From JALYXV01 sp963733505 (lineage in GTDB: Bacteria; Actinomycetota; Acidimicrobiia; Acidimicrobiales; Palsa-688), in NCBI GenBank assembly GCA_963733505.1, contig CAVTDW010000023.1, positions 186,001-250,000 of the forward strand: 64,000 nucleotides of DNA. Reading direction: 5' to 3'. The position numbers and the translations under genes are program-made. The notes beneath the pieces were generated by a model. That model saw nothing but the letters and a program-made list of their open reading frames with translations, was not told the origin of the DNA and made no database searches. This document shows, in pieces, positions 53,427 through 62,577 of the stretch. Within the stretch, counting starts at the first letter, position 1. Every line of letters begins with the position of its first letter.

Positions 53427-54512
53427 GCCAAGCGGGCGAGACCGAGGAGCGCCTGGCGCCAGGCCTGCTTCGTCACGGCGGGTTCGAACGCCGCCAGCCG
53501 CGCCCGACCCCGCTCGACCAGCGTCTGGCGCAACGCCTTGTCAGTCAGCAGCTGCACCCACGCCTCGGCCGCCACCGCCGGACCATCGTCGGCATCAAGG
53601 ATCAGACCCGCGTCGCCTGCGGTCTCGGGGATGGCGGTGAACCGGCGGGCCTGGAACGGGAGGTCGAACGCCATCGCCTCCAGGAGGGGCACGCAGAAAC
53701 CCTCGTGTTCGCTGGCGGTCACGAAAAGGTCGGCCCGGCGCATGTACGCGGCCAGCATGGGCTTGGAGATCGATCCGGTCAGTGTCGCCCGATCGAGGTG
53801 GAGTTCTTCGATCTGGGACTGGAGCGCACTGGCATAGCCCGGCAACCGGTGCGAACCGACGAGCACGAGGTTGGCGTCGCGCATGCGATAGGTCGAAAGT
53901 ATGTGGAAGGCCTCGATGAGGAAGTCGGCTCGCTTGTGGGGCAGGAGCTGGCCCACGAAGAGGATCACCGGTCCGTCGTGGTGCGTGCGGAGCCGTTCGG
54001 CCAACGCACGCGTCGGCCTCGGTGTCCCGGAGATCCTCGACGTTGGCCACGATCGGAAGCACGTCGACCTGTTCGAAGCCCAGGTCTCGCAGCTCGCAGG
54101 CGTTGTATTCCGAGTCGGCCAAGACCAGCTCGGCGCGCGGCCGTAGCCGTTTGAGTTCATCGCGTCCGGCATCGAGCAGATCGGCGAAGCCTGGGTCGTA
54201 CGGCCGGAACGGCTCGGCGGGCGAGATGTTGTGATAGATGATCACCAGGCGTTCCGGTCGCTTCAGCACGAAATCCGCCACCGCCGGTTCGCCGATCGAC
54301 ACATGGAGCACCAGCAGATCCCGGTCTTTTCGTGCTCCCGGCCGAGCGCCATACTCCGCCAGCGGGACGACCTCGCTCGCCAGCCGTTCGTCGTAGTAGT
54401 AGGCGAACACGTCAGACCTGGCGTCTGGCAAGAGGAGTTGGCGCAGCGTCAGGGCGAAGTTGGTGATGGCATCGCCGGGCGAGGCCGAGACGACCACTTG
54501 ATCGATACGCAT
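53423..54512 (-). CDS. GT4-family glycosyltransferase (frameshifted)
   Basis: The N-terminal half begins RIDQVVVSASPGDAITNFAL and contains IIYHNISPAEPFRPYDPG. The C-terminal half has LFVGQLLPHKRADFLIEAFH and SEHEGFCVPLLEAMAFDLP, the GT4 donor-site motif. The frame changes near 54018, and dropping one G joins RDTEAD to RALAERLRTHHDG. ATG at 54512 overlaps the preceding TAA (TAATG). It resembles the two tandem transferases at 59182-61433. Confidence 0.86.
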
Positions 54513-55537
54513 TAACGCGTCGCTACGACCAGATAACCGTCGGGCGACCACTCCTCGCAATCGACGGTGCTGAAGCCGGCCTCCCGGCATACGAACACCG
54601 CGTAGGGCGCCGGAAGCGACGGGCCGAGCGTGGGATCGAACGTGGGCCGTGACGGCGCCCACAGCTCCGACGGCGCCGGCGGAGGCTCTGGCGACGGCTC
54701 CGACGGGCCGGTGCCCCGGGAGAGCACCAGCCGCCCCTCGGGCGACAGCTTTTCGTACGCCATGGCGATGAGGTCGACCATCTGTGGGGCGCTCAAGGTG
54801 TCCTCCACCGACAGCGCCACGACCGCGCCGAGGCTGGCGTCGGCCGCAGTGGCGAGTGTCGCCAGCGGGCTCGCTCCAGCGGCGGCTTCGACCCAGAGGA
54901 CAGGAGTCCGTTCGTCGAGCGCCGCCGAGGCCACCCGATGGAGTCGATCCCGTTGCCCCTGATCGAACACCGCGTCGAACCGATTCCGGCCGAACCACGG
55001 CCGCCACCGGCGCTCAGCGACCTCCTGCTCCAGCATTTCGACCCGCAGTGCGAGCGCCTGGAGGTCGTCGGCCGCCGGTGCCGCGGTCGAGAGGCGCTCC
55101 GCCAGCAGCTCGCTGTGGGCGTCGACCAACTCCACCAGGTCGGCGTGGCGGTGGGTGTCGGGGCTCTCGGCCACCGCCGCCGCCGCGTCGAGAGCCTCGA
55201 GCGTGCGGTCCGCGAACTCCTTGACCTGGTCGAGGATGCCGATCGCCTGGCGGAGGAACAGCCGGGACATCCCCTTGTGCAGCACCGACCCCCCGGGGAG
55301 GCGGGTAGTGGTGGGAATCCGGTCGGGACTGAACCGCGACGCCCGCCGCGCCTCCTCGATCCGCCGGTGCAGCGTGGCCAGACGGGGCATCTGGGCCCGC
55401 GAGGCGATGATCCGCCGGAAATGCGCATCGAGGTCCGCCTCCAGGTCCGGGGGGTACTCTCCGCTGGCCCGGCGCTCGGCCACGGTGGCTCGCAGCCGCT
55501 CGAGCAGGGCGGGCATGGCAAGACCGTCGTCACTCAC
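54512..55537 (-). CDS. Coiled-coil protein with degenerate methyltransferase-like domain (paralogue 1)
   Basis: This 341-residue protein has a helical N-terminal half (LLERLRATVAERRASGEYPP, then DLEADLDAHFRRIIASRAQM) and a C-terminal Rossmann-like half. The SAM loop reads WVEAAAGASPLATLA where an active enzyme would have a D/E-x-GxGxG, so SAM binding is doubtful. The closing strand GYLVVATR matches the YAVIATR end of the intact paralogue at 56756. It lies between two glycosyltransferase genes and probably has a structural or regulatory part in glycan assembly. Confidence 0.7.
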   Translation of the reverse strand: MSDDGLAMPALLERLRATVAERRASGEYPPDLEADLDAHFRRIIASRAQMPRLATLHRRIEEARRASRFSPDRIPTTTRLPGGSVLHKGMSRLFLRQAIGILDQVKEFADRTLEALDAAAAVAESPDTHRHADLVELVDAHSELLAERLSTAAPAADDLQALALRVEMLEQEVAERRWRPWFGRNRFDAVFDQGQRDRLHRVASAALDERTPVLWVEAAAGASPLATLATAADASLGAVVALSVEDTLSAPQMVDLIAMAYEKLSPEGRLVLSRGTGPSEPSPEPPPAPSELWAPSRPTFDPTLGPSLPAPYAVFVCREAGFSTVDCEEWSPDGYLVVATR

Positions 55538-55589
55538 CGTCGGCCGACACTAGCCGGGGGGATGCCCCCACCTGCCGGCCCCGGCGCCG

Positions 55590-56756
55590 TCATCGGCGCG
55601 TCTGGATCACGTGCAGGAGCCGCTCGTAGCGATCCAGGAGGTCGCTCCATCGACATCGGGACTCGACGTATCGTCCCCCCTCGTCGCCGAGCGTCGCCGC
55701 CATCTTGTCGTCGGTGGTGAGCACCTCGACCGCCGCCTCGAACCCCGCGAACTCGGCGAAGCCGACCGCCCCCGGCTCGGGCCGCAGGTCACCGGCATCG
55801 GCGGTCTCTACCAGGCCGGGGCGACGCAGGCCGCTTCGGTCGGCCCAGACGACCGGCAGTACGGGGGCATCGCGCGACTCGATCGTGGCCACCGCGGAGG
55901 CCATTGCCACGACTCGAGCGACCCGGTCGGGCGCCGGCGTCCAGGAGACATCGGCGGTCGCCGCGTCGCCCGCGCCGCCCAGGACCACCAGCTGGAGGGG
56001 ACCGGGATGGCGCGCCTTGTAGGCCGCGAAGTAGCCGACGATGCGGGCGCAACCGGCAGCACCACCGACCAGCAACAGGTATGGCCGGCCGTCGACGGCC
56101 GCGCGCACGTCGTCGCATGCCGAAGGCGATCCCTGCGCCAGCTCGTCCAGTTCGGCGGCGTCGAGGCCGCAACCGACGATGGCGCTGGTTCTGATCCTGC
56201 CCGCACTGGGCCTCACCCGCTGCAGCTCCCGGTGGTCGACGAATGCCAGGGCCGACGGCTGGCGCAGCAGCGTGGCGAAGACTCCGAGCCTCAGGCGGGC
56301 GTCGGCGCCGGCTAGCGGGTGCAGCACCGTCGGGACCCAACCGGCGAGGGCCGTCAACGAGCACCACGCCATGTGGCTCGCAGAGCCGGCGACGGCGACG
56401 GCATCGAACGCCCCGCCGTGATCGCGGAGCCAGTCGACCAGTCCGGGGACCTGGGGCCCGGCGCCGAGCAACCACTGCGCTTGGAGATCCGGGCCCGGGT
56501 GCAGTCCAGCGTCGATGCATTGTCGAACGAGGCGCTGCCATCCCCCGAGCGCCTGGTCGGCCTCGTCGGCGATCGGCAGCCGATGGACCACGACTCCGTT
56601 GAACGCGCCCGGCGCGTCCGGTGCGCCCGCGTCGCCCGCGACCAGGACCTCGACCTCGTGGCCCCGGGTCCCGAGCCGAGCGACGTAGTCCTCACACCAG
56701 CGCGCCGCGGCGCCACCCGACGGGTAGTCCTCGGCGACGACGAACAGCAACCGCAT
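55590..56756 (-). CDS. Degenerate GT4-like glycosyltransferase
   Basis: This 388-residue protein follows the GT4 plan (LLFVVAEDYPSGGAAARWCE, then PYLLLVGGAAGCARIVGYFA and AAYKARHPGPLQLVVLGG). It lacks the E-x7-E donor motif seen in its neighbours; that region reads ESRDAPVLPVVWADRSGLR. It may be inactive, act as a partner for another transferase, or use a different donor. ATG at 56756 shares one base with the upstream TGA. Confidence 0.72.
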   Translation of the reverse strand: MRLLFVVAEDYPSGGAAARWCEDYVARLGTRGHEVEVLVAGDAGAPDAPGAFNGVVVHRLPIADEADQALGGWQRLVRQCIDAGLHPGPDLQAQWLLGAGPQVPGLVDWLRDHGGAFDAVAVAGSASHMAWCSLTALAGWVPTVLHPLAGADARLRLGVFATLLRQPSALAFVDHRELQRVRPSAGRIRTSAIVGCGLDAAELDELAQGSPSACDDVRAAVDGRPYLLLVGGAAGCARIVGYFAAYKARHPGPLQLVVLGGAGDAATADVSWTPAPDRVARVVAMASAVATIESRDAPVLPVVWADRSGLRRPGLVETADAGDLRPEPGAVGFAEFAGFEAAVEVLTTDDKMAATLGDEGGRYVESRCRWSDLLDRYERLLHVIQTRR

Positions 56757-57961
56757 CAGCGGGTCGCGATGACGGCGTAATCCCCCGGTCCGAACAGCAG
56801 CTGATTGAGCTTGTCGAGATTCGCGGTCGCCGCGGGCTCGCCGTTGACGGGAGCCAGGCGCTCGTCGTCGGCGGGCCAGGAGCGCCGGTCGATCTCGACG
56901 GCTCCGAATCCCACCTGCTGGCACAAGAACTCGAGGTAGGCGGGATGCACGGGCCGCTCGTGGGTCGGGTCGATGAAGAACGAATGGGCGAACACATACA
57001 GGGACTCGGGATTGACCGTTTCCATGATCAACTTGCCGCCGACGCGCAGCTTGTCGAACGCCACCGCCACCAACTCCAGCAGCCGCTGGGGCGTCAGATG
57101 CTCGACCACCTGGATGAGGATGACGCCGCCCAGGCTGGCGTCGTCGCAGCTCGCCAACGTTGCCAGGCCGTCACCGACGGCAACGTCGCAGCCTCGGGCC
57201 CGGGCCTCGTCCACCAGGGCGGGATCGATCTCGACGCCTCGGGCCGCGACCCCGCGAGCCGCCAGGAGTTCCAGCAACTCGCCCCGCCCGAAGCCGACGT
57301 CAAGGACGGGCTGGCAGCCGACGAGGCGGTCGGCGATGTCGCGGTAGCGGTCGAGCATCTCCTCCCGGCTACCGCGGAAGCGGTCCTCGAAGTCCTGGTT
57401 GCGATACCACGGCCGGAACCGTCTCGACGCTTCGGCGGCTTCGAGTTGCTCGACCCGCTGGCGCAGGTGGACCAGATCCGGTTCGACTCCCTCCGATGGC
57501 CGTTCGAAGCGGGCCAGGCGGTACAGGATCTCGTCGACTTGGCGGTCCAGATCGCCATGCGAGTCCCTCAGGTGGTGCTCGAGGGACGCCAGAACGCCGT
57601 CGAGCAGGACGATGACCTGGGTCGCCAGGTCATGCACCTGGTCCAGGGTTCCTTGGGTCTGGCGACGCACCAATTTGGCGACAAGGCGATGGACCGCCTC
57701 GCCGCCGGGCATCTCCGAGGTCTCGGGAATTCTGCTCACGTCGAAGTTGGCCCGTCGGCGCAACGTCTCCAACTCCTGCCGGAGGGCGGCAATCTCGGGC
57801 CCCGGCGCCGACGGCCTTCCCCACCGCTCGGGCGATCCATGGCCGTTGCCGTCGTCGGTCACCACCGCAGCCCGTCCGTCACCGATGGCCTGCCGGAGAA
57901 GGCTTTCGAGTTGGTGCAATCGGTCCGTTTGGTCGCTCTCGGGTGGTTGTGTCCCGTCCAC
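56756..57961 (-). CDS. Coiled-coil class I SAM methyltransferase (paralogue 2, active-site intact)
   Basis: This 401-residue protein has an N-terminal helical region with heptads (EIAALRQELETLRRRANFDV and LVHLRQRVEQLEAAEASRR) and a C-terminal methyltransferase with motif I VLDVGFGRGELLELLAARG, an acidic EIDPALVDEARARG and the VEHLTPQRLLELV loop. The plan resembles O-antigen chain-terminating methyltransferases, in which a coiled coil sets polymer length. Capping of the exported glycan is the likely role, in line with a Wzt that has a recognition domain. It is the only one of three paralogues with a normal SAM site. Confidence 0.82.
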   Translation of the reverse strand: MDGTQPPESDQTDRLHQLESLLRQAIGDGRAAVVTDDGNGHGSPERWGRPSAPGPEIAALRQELETLRRRANFDVSRIPETSEMPGGEAVHRLVAKLVRRQTQGTLDQVHDLATQVIVLLDGVLASLEHHLRDSHGDLDRQVDEILYRLARFERPSEGVEPDLVHLRQRVEQLEAAEASRRFRPWYRNQDFEDRFRGSREEMLDRYRDIADRLVGCQPVLDVGFGRGELLELLAARGVAARGVEIDPALVDEARARGCDVAVGDGLATLASCDDASLGGVILIQVVEHLTPQRLLELVAVAFDKLRVGGKLIMETVNPESLYVFAHSFFIDPTHERPVHPAYLEFLCQQVGFGAVEIDRRSWPADDERLAPVNGEPAATANLDKLNQLLFGPGDYAVIATR

Positions 57962-57973
57962 GGCGGCCCGATC

Positions 57974-59185
57974 CTACTTCCCGGGTACTGACGGCCGGGG
58001 TTGGCCGGCCGCCCGAACTGCCTGAGACTCGAGGAAGCGGCGGTACCGGCCGCTCAGTCGTGTCCAGCCGTACCGAGCCTCGACATAGCCCTGGCCGGCC
58101 CGCCCCATGGCTGCGGACGTGGCGCGATCATCGAGCAGCCGATCGAGGCCCACTTCGAAGCTGGCGTACGAATCGAAGGTCAACCCGCCTCCCGAGGTCT
58201 GCACGTGGTGGCGGGTGGCCTCGCAGACGTCGTTGACGAGGACCGGCCGGGCCGCCGTCCAACCTTCGAGCAACGCCAGCGAGAAGGACTCGAGGGGCGA
58301 CGGCGAGACCAGGATCGACGCCGCCCGCAGCGCGCCCCACTTCACCGCTTCGTCACGGGTCCCGGCGACGACGACATCGGGGTGGGCGGGGACCTGGTCG
58401 ACGACGGGACCGACGAAGAGCAGGGCGAGCGGGCCGGGATGACGCTTCTTGTAGGCCGTGAAGAAGCGGTACAGCAGCAGCGAACCCTTCCCCTCGTCCA
58501 TCCGACCCAGACACAGCAGGAACGGGCGGTCCCCGACGCCCGTCTCGGCCCGGGCCCGAGCCACGTCGCCCGGCGCCTCGATGACGCCGAGGCCGATCAC
58601 CGCCTGCGGGTGGGCACTCACGGCGGGGAAGAACCGTTCGGTCATGGACCGTTCCGCCGCCGTCTGGAACACCAAGGCTCCCGCCGTTTCGAACACCCGC
58701 CGAAAGACCGGCAGCCTGATTGGGGCTTCGTCGTGGGTCGCCGGGTGCAGGACGCTGCGCGGGCCGACGCGCAGCACACCCTCCACCGTCGGCCAGTACA
58801 GGTAGGGATAGAAGATGATCAGGTCGGCCCCCGACGAAGTGGCCTGGTCGAGGACCTCGGGGCAGACCGGGCCCTGGAGCTCCAGCCATCGCCGCTCGTC
58901 GGCGGGTGACACCGCGGCTGGATCGGCCAGCACCGGCCCGGACAGTTCGTCGAAGCGGGGATGGCGGGTCCCGATCGAGCGAAATCGCCGAACCGTCACG
59001 CCGTTCAGAGGTGTCGTGCCCTCGGGGTAGACGTTGGCCCAGGTGCGGGCGTCCAAGGCGCAGGTGGTGCATACCTCGACCTCGACGCCATCGGCCGCCA
59101 GGTGTTCGGCCAGCATCCGGGCCCCGTATTCGGCCCCGCCGATCACCTCCTCGCCGTAGCGAGGAACCACATAGGTGACCTTCAC
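57974..59185 (-). CDS. GT4-family glycosyltransferase
   Basis: This 403-residue GT-B transferase begins TYVVPRYGEEVIGGAEYGAR and has LGRMDEGKGSLLLYRFF and PSPLESFSLALLEGWTAARP with the conserved Glu pair. It is intact. GTG at 59185 overlaps the upstream TGA, and the next gene starts 12 bases downstream. It is paralogous to the gene at 52200. Confidence 0.88.
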   Translation of the reverse strand: MKVTYVVPRYGEEVIGGAEYGARMLAEHLAADGVEVEVCTTCALDARTWANVYPEGTTPLNGVTVRRFRSIGTRHPRFDELSGPVLADPAAVSPADERRWLELQGPVCPEVLDQATSSGADLIIFYPYLYWPTVEGVLRVGPRSVLHPATHDEAPIRLPVFRRVFETAGALVFQTAAERSMTERFFPAVSAHPQAVIGLGVIEAPGDVARARAETGVGDRPFLLCLGRMDEGKGSLLLYRFFTAYKKRHPGPLALLFVGPVVDQVPAHPDVVVAGTRDEAVKWGALRAASILVSPSPLESFSLALLEGWTAARPVLVNDVCEATRHHVQTSGGGLTFDSYASFEVGLDRLLDDRATSAAMGRAGQGYVEARYGWTRLSGRYRRFLESQAVRAAGQPRPSVPGK

Positions 59186-60309
59186 GGCGACACCTCGGCA
59201 ATGACGTCGGTGATGGCGTCGGCGAAGCGGCGCCGGCTTCGCGCCAACGAAAACTCCTCCGCCCGGGCCCGCCCCCGCGCCACCAACACCTCCCGCAACA
59301 CCGAATCACCCAACACCCGATCCACCGCCGCCGCCACCACCGCCGCCCCACCCGCAACCCCGCCCGCCGCCCCGCCACCGGCCGGCAACACCACACCCGC
59401 CGAACCCAACGTCTCCGGCACCGCCGCCGCCCCCAACGCCACCACCGGCACCCCGTGCCACATCGCCTCCAACAACGGCACGCAAAACCCCTCATGCTGC
59501 GACAAACACACAAACACATCGGCGCGCCGGTAATACGACACCAACGCCGCCTGCGGTACCGAGCCCGTCAACACCACCGAATCCGACAACCCCAACGCCG
59601 CTACCAACCGACCCAACGCCGCCCCATACACCGACGACGACGCACCCCCCACCAACCACAACCGGGCCCGAGGGTCATACCGGCGCCGATACACCGCAAA
59701 CGCCTTCACCACCTCGTGCTGACACTTATTCGGCGCCAAACGACCCACGAACAACCAATCAGCACCACCACCCGCCTTCGCCGCCGCCAACACCCGCTCC
59801 ACCCCCACATCCGACGGCGCCCCCAACGCCTCCAAATCCACCAACACCGGCACCACCACCACCCGCCCATACCCCGCCGCCACCAACTCCGCCCCATTGA
59901 AACCCGACACGGGCATCGCCAGCGTGCACGCCTCCGCCATCTCCCCGAGCTGGCGGCGTCCCCGCTCGACGGCGTGGCCGGCTCCGGGATCCCAGCCGTC
60001 GAGGAATCGGGTCGGGGTCAGATTGTGGTAGTTGACGACGAGGGGACGGCGCTGGCGCTGGACGAAGTCGGCGACATCGGAGCCCACGGCCAGTTGGTAG
60101 ATCAGCACGTCTCCCACTGATGAGGCGACGGCGGCGCCGTAGTCCCGATACGGGCGGCCCCGACCGGCCAGAGCCGGATGGACCTCGGCCGTGAAGATCT
60201 CCGATGGCCGGCCGAGCAGGTCCCGCATCGCCCGTTGCACTTCCAGGGCGTGGAAACCCACGGCGCTCGGTTCCAGGGTGGGAACGAACTGGTGGACCGC
60301 CGCGGTCAT
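59182..60309 (-). CDS. GT4-family glycosyltransferase, tandem copy A
   Basis: This 375-residue transferase has a unique N-terminal half (AAVHQFVPTLEPSAVGFHA, VVNYHNLTPTRFLDGWDPG) and a C-terminal half that is nearly identical to copy B. The shared half holds DWLFVGRLAPNKCQHEVVKA and LSQHEGFCVPLLEAMWHGVP, the donor-binding and catalytic parts. Its start overlaps the copy B stop. The shared half uses mainly G-ending codons, unlike the N-terminal half. The two copies therefore probably use the same donor sugar with different acceptors. Confidence 0.9.
   Translation of the reverse strand: MTAAVHQFVPTLEPSAVGFHALEVQRAMRDLLGRPSEIFTAEVHPALAGRGRPYRDYGAAVASSVGDVLIYQLAVGSDVADFVQRQRRPLVVNYHNLTPTRFLDGWDPGAGHAVERGRRQLGEMAEACTLAMPVSGFNGAELVAAGYGRVVVVPVLVDLEALGAPSDVGVERVLAAAKAGGGADWLFVGRLAPNKCQHEVVKAFAVYRRRYDPRARLWLVGGASSSVYGAALGRLVAALGLSDSVVLTGSVPQAALVSYYRRADVFVCLSQHEGFCVPLLEAMWHGVPVVALGAAAVPETLGSAGVVLPAGGGAAGGVAGGAAVVAAAVDRVLGDSVLREVLVARGRARAEEFSLARSRRRFADAITDVIAEVSP
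59201..59901. repeat. 701-bp direct repeat, copy 1 (glycosyltransferase C-terminal module)
   Basis: Bases 59201-59901 match 60322-61022 at every position I compared except one: T at 59602 against C at 60723, a synonymous valine codon change. Identity starts a few bases inside the 3' end of each gene and ends sharply in the GFNGAEL region. The spacing between copies is 1121 bases. Confidence 0.95.
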
Positions 60310-61433
60310 GAACCGGCGCCGATGACGTCGGTGATGGCGTCGGCGAAGCGGCGCCGGCTTCGCGCCAACGAAAACTCCTCCGCCCGGGCCCGCCCCCGCG
60401 CCACCAACACCTCCCGCAACACCGAATCACCCAACACCCGATCCACCGCCGCCGCCACCACCGCCGCCCCACCCGCAACCCCGCCCGCCGCCCCGCCACC
60501 GGCCGGCAACACCACACCCGCCGAACCCAACGTCTCCGGCACCGCCGCCGCCCCCAACGCCACCACCGGCACCCCGTGCCACATCGCCTCCAACAACGGC
60601 ACGCAAAACCCCTCATGCTGCGACAAACACACAAACACATCGGCGCGCCGGTAATACGACACCAACGCCGCCTGCGGTACCGAGCCCGTCAACACCACCG
60701 AATCCGACAACCCCAACGCCGCCACCAACCGACCCAACGCCGCCCCATACACCGACGACGACGCACCCCCCACCAACCACAACCGGGCCCGAGGGTCATA
60801 CCGGCGCCGATACACCGCAAACGCCTTCACCACCTCGTGCTGACACTTATTCGGCGCCAAACGACCCACGAACAACCAATCAGCACCACCACCCGCCTTC
60901 GCCGCCGCCAACACCCGCTCCACCCCCACATCCGACGGCGCCCCCAACGCCTCCAAATCCACCAACACCGGCACCACCACCACCCGCCCATACCCCGCCG
61001 CCACCAACTCCGCCCCATTGAACCCCGAGTCCGCGATGGCCAGCCGGCACCCCGTCGCCAGCTCGTCGAGGTGGCGATAGCCCTCCAGCAGTTCGGGCAC
61101 CAGCAGCGGTTCCCACGGACCGACCATGGCCGCGGGGGTGATGTTGTGGTAGTTCACGATCCTCGGTTCCGGTCGATGGGCGACGAAATCGCCCATCGGG
61201 CTACCCGTCGAAAGTTGGTACAGCAACCAGGTCGCTTCGCCGGACGTGGCCGCGGCGGTGGCGGCATACTCCCGCCAGTCGCGGACGTGGCGTCGCCCGG
61301 CCCGCCAGGAGCTGGTGACCCAGATATCGCTGCGGTACCCGAGCGATCGCAGGGTCTTCGCCACCTCGTCGGCGTGGTTGCTGATCGCCGAACGGGCGGC
61401 ATAGACCGGCAGGAACTGATGAACCGCGGTCAA
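60306..61433 (-). CDS. GT4-family glycosyltransferase, tandem copy B
   Basis: This 375-residue transferase has an N-terminal half (VHQFLPVYAARSAISNHAD, IVNYHNITPAAMVGPWEP) clearly different from copy A. Its C-terminal half from GFNGAELVAAGYGRVVVV onward is the same as copy A. The donor motifs FVGRLAPNKC and EGFCVPLLEAMW are intact. ATG/GTG at 61433 is 12 bases after the preceding gene; its TGA overlaps copy A's start. Confidence 0.9.
   Translation of the reverse strand: MTAVHQFLPVYAARSAISNHADEVAKTLRSLGYRSDIWVTSSWRAGRRHVRDWREYAATAAATSGEATWLLYQLSTGSPMGDFVAHRPEPRIVNYHNITPAAMVGPWEPLLVPELLEGYRHLDELATGCRLAIADSGFNGAELVAAGYGRVVVVPVLVDLEALGAPSDVGVERVLAAAKAGGGADWLFVGRLAPNKCQHEVVKAFAVYRRRYDPRARLWLVGGASSSVYGAALGRLVAALGLSDSVVLTGSVPQAALVSYYRRADVFVCLSQHEGFCVPLLEAMWHGVPVVALGAAAVPETLGSAGVVLPAGGGAAGGVAGGAAVVAAAVDRVLGDSVLREVLVARGRARAEEFSLARSRRRFADAITDVIGAGS
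60322..61022. repeat. 701-bp direct repeat, copy 2 (glycosyltransferase C-terminal module)
   Basis: This is the partner of 59201-59901. The near-perfect identity over a coding module, with divergent flanks on both sides, indicates recent gene conversion or partial duplication. No transposase, integrase or terminal inverted repeats are present. Confidence 0.95.
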
Positions 61434-61445
61434 TGCCGGCGACGA

Positions 61446-62577
61446 TCAGCGCGGGAGGCGGGCGCGGAGCGCGAAGTCCGCGGGGACGAACACGGCGCCG
61501 GCCAGTCGGGCGAAGTTGGTGGCGCACACCTCAGCCAGCGCACCCAGCGCACCGGCTCCGCACTCCCGCACCCTCCGCACCGGCCGCACCCTCCGCACCC
61601 TCCGCACCGGCCGGGGCTGGCGCCAGTTCGACCAGCGTCGGCCCGGCTCCCAAGCGCACCGTGGGATCGACGAAACCGGCCGGCCCGAGGAGCGAGAGCC
61701 ACGTCTCGGGGTGGATCGGGCGGCCCTCGGCCAGATCGACCGCCACGGGGGGGCCGCGCGCAGCCACGCCGCGGGGTGAGCCGAGAGGACGACAAGTGAC
61801 CCACCGGGCATCAGCTTCGCCGCCGCCAAGCCCACCAACGCCCGCAGCGACGCCACGCTCATCGTCTCGACACAGCCCGAGAGCACTACGGCCCCCAGCG
61901 AGTCGGCCGGGAGCACCCCGAGGTGCGAGGTGACACCCACCGCCCGCACGTCGGGTACCACGTCCGACGCCGCCAGCGCCGCCTCCTCGTCGGGCTCGAC
62001 GCCGTAGGCGTCGAAGCCCTTCATCCAACAGCCGCCGCACGAGTCGTCCGTCGCCGGCGTGAGCGTGGAGGACGCGACCCGACTGGTCGGCGACGGCCGC
62101 GAGCACGAACTCGTCCCAGGCGCCGGTCGCGGCCGCATTCCACCGGGAAGGTGAAAGCTGCGCCGCACCACGCCATGCCGCGGCATCGCCGGTCAACTGG
62201 CTTCGTTCGATCTCGTCGACGCGTTCGCCGAGCAGCCGCAGGGCCCGGGCCAGGGCCTGGAACAGGCCCGACGCCTGGGTGGCGACGTGGCGTACATAGA
62301 AGGCGGTGGCCTTGGCCACCGCCACCTTCATCTGTGCCGCCCCCGGATAGGCCGAAACCGTGGGCGGCCGGATGTCGATAACCGCCGACCGCTCGATCTT
62401 GGCGACGATGCTGTCGAAGTCGGCGTTGATGGCGTCGACCGGGGCGAACTGGGCGAAGGTCCGGTCCAACTCCCGCTCGAAGTCGGCTGGCAGGTCGCCT
62501 GACGCCCGCCTCCGCTCCACCTCCTCGTTGATCTCGGCCAGGACCCGGCTCAAATCGAGGGGCGAGGCGTCACTCAT
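61446..62577 (-). CDS. Coiled-coil protein with degenerate methyltransferase-like domain (paralogue 3, frameshifted)
   Basis: The N-terminal half is helical (LSRVLAEINEEVERRRASGD, ALARALRLLGERVDEIERSQ). The C-terminal half resembles a methyltransferase (FDAYGVEPDEEAALAASDVV, MSVASLRALVGLAAAKLMPG, GSLVVLSAHP), but motif I reads VLHAHAGDGRLVRRLLDEG. Three frame changes are seen: one extra G at 62017-62019, one base missing in a C-run near 61756, and one extra base near 61575 in a 9-bp repeat. ATG at 62577 overlaps the Wzt stop. It is the third member of the family at 54512 and 56756. Confidence 0.7.
61566..61610. repeat. Five 9-bp repeats in the paralogue 3 gene
   Basis: Units of CCGCACCCT or CCGCACCGG follow each other five times. 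The coding strand gives a Gly-Ala-Glu/Ala run close to the C-terminus. A frame change lies right beside it, so slippage or assembly error is likely here. Confidence 0.65.

Noticed and set aside
59201..61022. Insertion sequence or composite mobile element for the 701-bp repeat
   Set aside because: The repeat is an internal coding module without transposase, terminal inverted repeats or target duplication.
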